64,000 nt of DNA, taken from contig NZ_BMMM01000001.1 in NCBI RefSeq assembly GCF_014645835.1, forward strand, positions 607,962 to 671,961, in the 5' to 3' direction. Shown here piece after piece: positions 61,316 to 64,000 of the stretch. A program made the translations under genes and the position numbers. Under the pieces are notes generated by a model. It saw nothing but the letters and a program-made list of their open reading frames with translations. It did no database searches and was not told the DNA's origin. The first letter of the stretch is position 1. The number at the start of each line of letters is the position of its first letter. The stretch is from Streptomyces albiflavescens. GTDB taxonomy: Bacteria > Actinomycetota > Actinomycetes > Streptomycetales > Streptomycetaceae.

Positions 61316-61911
61316 GGGGTCTTGGCCGGGGCCGGACGTGCGCCGGCGCGCGTGCCGGGGCCGACGCCGATCTGAAGCAGTGCGGGCTCCCTGGACGTAC
61401 CGGCGGACTGCACTTCGACGACCGTGACCTCCGGAGCGAAACAGGCGAGCGCGTCCTCGGCCGCCTGCTGGGCCGTCGTACCGCCACCGGCGCAGCCGCA
61501 GCCCGCGGCGGCGGCAGCCCGTAGCCTGAGTGTCCCGGTCGACTCGTCGAAGTCCAGGACTTCCAGGTCGTGTTCGCCGACGCTGTCGAGCGCCCTGGCG
61601 ATGCGGGTCGTCCGGTCCTCCGGATGGAGGTCGTGCAGTACGAGGAGGCCGGCGACCAGTTCGTCGCCGAGCAGGGCCGTCACGGGGGCGGCACCGCGGT
61701 TCTCAGGTGCGGAGAGCAACTGGAGCATCCGGGCCAGGCCCGCCCCGTAGAAGTCCATGAGAGCCTGCACCAGTTCCTCGGCCGCCGCGTGAGCTGCCGG
61801 GTCGCCGGTGGCGGCGAGCCGGTCGAGCACGTCCTCGATCCGCCGCCCGGTCTGCACCACGTCCACTGCCTGTGTCACCTTCGTCGCGTCGATGGTCGTG
61901 CCCGCGCTCAT
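61312..61911 (-). CDS. NifU-like protein of the hydrogenase locus
   Basis: 199 residues; ATG overlaps the large-subunit stop. The N-terminal half is helical (RRIEDVLDRLAATGDPAAHA, LVQALMDFYGAGLARMLQLL). The C-terminal half has the NifU-C fold (LDSVGEHDLEVLDFDESTGT, LRLRAAAAAGCGCAGGGTTA, QQAAEDALACFAPEVTVVEV). The usual CxxC cluster loop is here GCGCAGG. NifU-C proteins hand on Fe-S clusters, and the hydrogenase small subunit needs three, so cluster delivery is likely. Confidence 0.88.
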   Translation of the reverse strand: MSAGTTIDATKVTQAVDVVQTGRRIEDVLDRLAATGDPAAHAAAEELVQALMDFYGAGLARMLQLLSAPENRGAAPVTALLGDELVAGLLVLHDLHPEDRTTRIARALDSVGEHDLEVLDFDESTGTLRLRAAAAAGCGCAGGGTTAQQAAEDALACFAPEVTVVEVQSAGTSREPALLQIGVGPGTRAGARPAPAKTP

Positions 61912-63692
61912 CCGCCCAGTCCACTCAGGCCGGTGGGCACATGCATCTTCTGTACGGTCTTGCCGCCACCGACGTACATGTGCACGCCGCAGGGCAGACA
62001 GGGGTCGAAGCTGCGGACGGTGCGCATGATGTCGATGCCCTTGAAGTTCTCCGGGGTGTTCTCCTCGAAGATCGGCGTGTTCTGCACGGCGTCCTCGTAC
62101 GGGCCGGGCGTGCCGAAGCTGTCCCTGGTGCTGGCGTTCCACGGGGTGGGCGGGTACGGGTGGTAGTTGGCGATCTTGCCGTCGCGGATCACCATGTGGT
62201 GGGAGAGCACGCCACGGACGGCCTCGGTGAAGCCGACGCCGATGCTCTCGTCGGGCACCTCGAACTTCTCCCAGGTCTGGGTGCGTCCGGACCGGACCTC
62301 CTCCAGCCCCTTCTCCGCGAAGTGCAGGGCGACGGCGGCGGTGTAGGCCTGGAAGTAGGTCCGCGCCCGGTTGCGCTCGAGCGCGTTGCTCCACTTCGGG
62401 ATCTTCCACTCGAAGGTGGCCTCGGGCTTGGTCATGGTGCGGGGCAGGTTGATGACCACGCTGTCGCCGGTGGCCTTCACATAGCCGGTGTCGACGAGCC
62501 CGGACAGCGCGGTGGACCACAGGCGGGCGATGGGGCCGCCTCCGGTGTCCAGGGCGAGATGGTCCTTGCCGTCGAACCAGCGGGGCGACATGACCCAGCT
62601 GTACTTGTCGTCGAAGTTCCGCTTCTGCGGGGCGGGGATGGTGTGCTGGTTCCAGGGGTGGCGCGGGTCGACCGGGTTGCCGAGCGGGTCGTGCGTGACG
62701 AACTGCTCCTGGCCCTGCCAGTCCTCGTAGTAGGAACTGCCCAGCAGGATGCGGATGCCGAGGTTGATCTCGGTGAGGTCGTTGGTGACGAGCTTGCCGT
62801 CCACGATGATGCCGGGGGTGACGAACATCCGTCGGCCCCAGTCCGTCATGTTGGCGTAGGTGAAGTCGCAGTACTCGGGGTCGTTGAGCGCTCCCCAGCA
62901 GCCGAGCAGGACCCGTCGGCGCCCCACTTCCTCGTATCCGGGCAGCGCCTCGTAGAAGAAGTCGAAGAGGTCGTCGTGCAGCGGGACGACGCGCTTCATG
63001 AACTCCACGTAGCGCATCAGGCGGCTGAGGTAGTCCGTGAAGAGCTGCACGGAGGCGACGGTGCCCACGCCGCCCGGGTAGAGCGTGGAGGGGTGCACAT
63101 GGCGTCCCTCCATGAGGCAGAACATCTCCCGGGTGTAGCGGCTCACCTGGAGTGCCTCGCGGTAGAACTCGCCCTCGAGGGGGTTCAGGGACCGCATGAT
63201 GTCGGCGATCGTGCGGTAGCCGTGCTCCCCGGCGTGCGGGGCCTCGGTGCGCTCGGCGAGTTCGAGGACGCCGGGGTTGGTCTCCTTGACCATCTTCTCG
63301 CAGTAGTCGACCCCGACCAGGTTCTCCTGGAAGATGTTGTGGTCGAACATGTACTCCGCGGACTCGCCGAGGTTGATGATCCACTCACCGAGGTTCGGGG
63401 GCTTCACGCCGTACGCCATGTTCTGCGTGTACACCGAGCAAGTGGCGTGGTTGTCCCCGCAGATGCCACAGATGCGGCTGGTGATGAAGTGGGCGTCGCG
63501 GGGGTCCTTGCCGCGCATGAAGACGCTGTAGCCACGGAAGACGGACGAGGTGCTGTAGCACTCCGCGACCCGCTTCTGTTTGAAGTCGATCTTCGTGTGG
63601 ATGCCGAGGCTGCCCACGATCCGTGTGATCGGGTCCCAGGCCATCTCCATCAGGCCGCTACCGTCACCGGCCGCCTTCTTCGTCGGTGCCAT
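61908..63692 (-). CDS. hhyL: [NiFe]-hydrogenase large subunit, group 1h-like
   Basis: 594 residues. It holds the Ni-Fe(CN)2CO site that oxidises H2. Ligand motifs: L1 TSRICGICGDNHATC (Cys75, Cys78) and L2 FDPCLPCGVHMYVGGG (Cys565, Cys568, His571). A tail of 23 residues follows His571 and should be removed by the HybD-type protease encoded downstream. The N-terminus MAPTKKAAGDGSGLMEMAWD and ITRIVGSLGIHTKIDF match the high-affinity actinobacterial uptake enzyme (hhyL, which scavenges trace atmospheric H2). It is 83 bases downstream of the small-subunit gene. Confidence 0.95.
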   Translation of the reverse strand: MAPTKKAAGDGSGLMEMAWDPITRIVGSLGIHTKIDFKQKRVAECYSTSSVFRGYSVFMRGKDPRDAHFITSRICGICGDNHATCSVYTQNMAYGVKPPNLGEWIINLGESAEYMFDHNIFQENLVGVDYCEKMVKETNPGVLELAERTEAPHAGEHGYRTIADIMRSLNPLEGEFYREALQVSRYTREMFCLMEGRHVHPSTLYPGGVGTVASVQLFTDYLSRLMRYVEFMKRVVPLHDDLFDFFYEALPGYEEVGRRRVLLGCWGALNDPEYCDFTYANMTDWGRRMFVTPGIIVDGKLVTNDLTEINLGIRILLGSSYYEDWQGQEQFVTHDPLGNPVDPRHPWNQHTIPAPQKRNFDDKYSWVMSPRWFDGKDHLALDTGGGPIARLWSTALSGLVDTGYVKATGDSVVINLPRTMTKPEATFEWKIPKWSNALERNRARTYFQAYTAAVALHFAEKGLEEVRSGRTQTWEKFEVPDESIGVGFTEAVRGVLSHHMVIRDGKIANYHPYPPTPWNASTRDSFGTPGPYEDAVQNTPIFEENTPENFKGIDIMRTVRSFDPCLPCGVHMYVGGGKTVQKMHVPTGLSGLGG

Positions 63693-63775
63693 CGTCTGGG
63701 TCGTGCCCTTCTTCGCGTGGGTGGTCCGGGAGGGTGTGGACGGATCGGGGGGTGCGGCTCAGGTGTGGCGGGGAT

Positions 63776-64000
63776 TCACCACGGCCGCCGGTATCCGGTG
63801 GTGAGCTTGCGTCCCGTGTGGCGCCACTTGGGCTCCTTGTCGACGGTCTGCTGGGTGAGGGAGCGCAGTCTGCGGACGACCGCGCCGTAGGCGCCGCTGG
63901 CCTTGGTCGACAGCGCCGCTCCGGGGGGCTGGTCCATGAAGGGCATGAACTTGTCCGGGAAGCCGGGCATGGTGCAGGCGATGCAGATGCCGCCGACGTT
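63776..64000 (-). CDS. hhyS: [NiFe]-hydrogenase small subunit, C-terminal end (partial)
   Basis: The last 74 codons; the gene continues past the right edge. It opens with NVGGICIACTMPGFPDKFMP, the Cys pair and fold of the medial/distal Fe-S cluster region of small subunits, then FMDQPPGAALSTKASG, LTQQTVDKEPKWRHTGRKLT and the end GYRRPW. There is no C-terminal membrane anchor helix, in line with group 1h enzymes. It is the first hydrogenase gene of the locus on this strand, as far as the window shows. Confidence 0.93.
   Translation of the reverse strand, partial: NVGGICIACTMPGFPDKFMPFMDQPPGAALSTKASGAYGAVVRRLRSLTQQTVDKEPKWRHTGRKLTTGYRRPW

Noticed and set aside
61872..63890. 672-codon plus-strand open frame
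   Set aside because: Shadow of the hydrogenase large subunit; no recognisable protein features.

Overview
The window reads as chromosomal DNA from a high-GC actinomycete, almost certainly a Streptomyces. Third codon positions are strongly G/C. GTG and one TTG start codons are common, ribosome sites are GGAGG-like, and many genes overlap by 4 to 8 bases (GTGA or ATGA junctions). Several proteins belong to families I know mainly from streptomycetes (FUSC protein, degenerate CbiX-like protein, BNR propeller, DUF6084/DUF5947 hydrogenase accessories). No tRNA, rRNA or CRISPR array was seen.

Layout. 1-3.5 kb: start of a probable sigma factor (cut by the edge), a Met-rich membrane protein, a shortened GlxA-type AraC regulator, a secreted Gly/Tyr repeat protein, a small membrane protein, and the 3' relic of a Dyp-type peroxidase. 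3.8-10.3 kb: an MprF/LysX-like DUF2156 membrane protein, a HEAT-repeat protein, an Rv1733c-like membrane protein and a BNR beta-propeller protein. 10.5-18 kb: uracil-DNA glycosylase, an N-acetylglucosamine-kinase-like ATPase, a CbiX-like protein, a lactonase, a stand-alone nitric oxide synthase oxygenase, a FUSC transporter and a divergent Lrp regulator. 18.3-22.2 kb: a HAD phosphatase and a fused acyl-CoA carboxylase broken by one extra G in a nine-G run. 22.3-29 kb: a molybdenum hydroxylase operon of the PaoABC type with its XdhC-like chaperone, a quinone oxidoreductase, and a divergent TetR gene with two perfect palindromes. 29-33 kb: a truncated DHFR-like gene, an aldo/keto reductase, FprA with an iron-box-like site, a thioesterase relic and a DUF2182 protein. 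33.7-45.5 kb: an NlpC/P60 protein lacking the catalytic Cys, a luciferase-family protein, a coupled GH63-GH13 pair, a 205-bp MITE-like element, pyruvate carboxylase, a TauE/SafE exporter and a LacI regulator. 45.6-49.7 kb: a divergent dioxygenase-SDR-Gfo/Idh operon ending in a decayed Rieske oxygenase, then a membrane protein. 49.7-51.1 kb: dihydrolipoyl dehydrogenase. 51.3-64 kb: a complete minus-strand [NiFe]-hydrogenase locus, running from the small subunit (cut by the right edge) through large subunit, NifU-like, DUF5947, DUF6084, a 476-residue unknown, maturation protease, a 34-residue peptide and hypA-B-F-C-D-E.

How genes work together. The last 13 kb forms one functional unit that builds and matures a high-affinity-type (group 1h-like) uptake hydrogenase; nearly every junction overlaps. 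The molybdenum hydroxylase genes likewise form one coupled operon that probably answers to the divergent TetR protein. The HEAT and BNR genes each carry a promoter resembling the RecA-independent (PafBC) DNA-damage motif. Two 17-bp palindromes of the same design suggest that the small membrane protein and the DUF2156 protein share a repressor. Several relics and lesions show a region that is actively losing genes: the Dyp peroxidase, DHFR-like, thioesterase and Rieske remnants, the frameshifted carboxylase, and the Cys-to-Ser NlpC protein.
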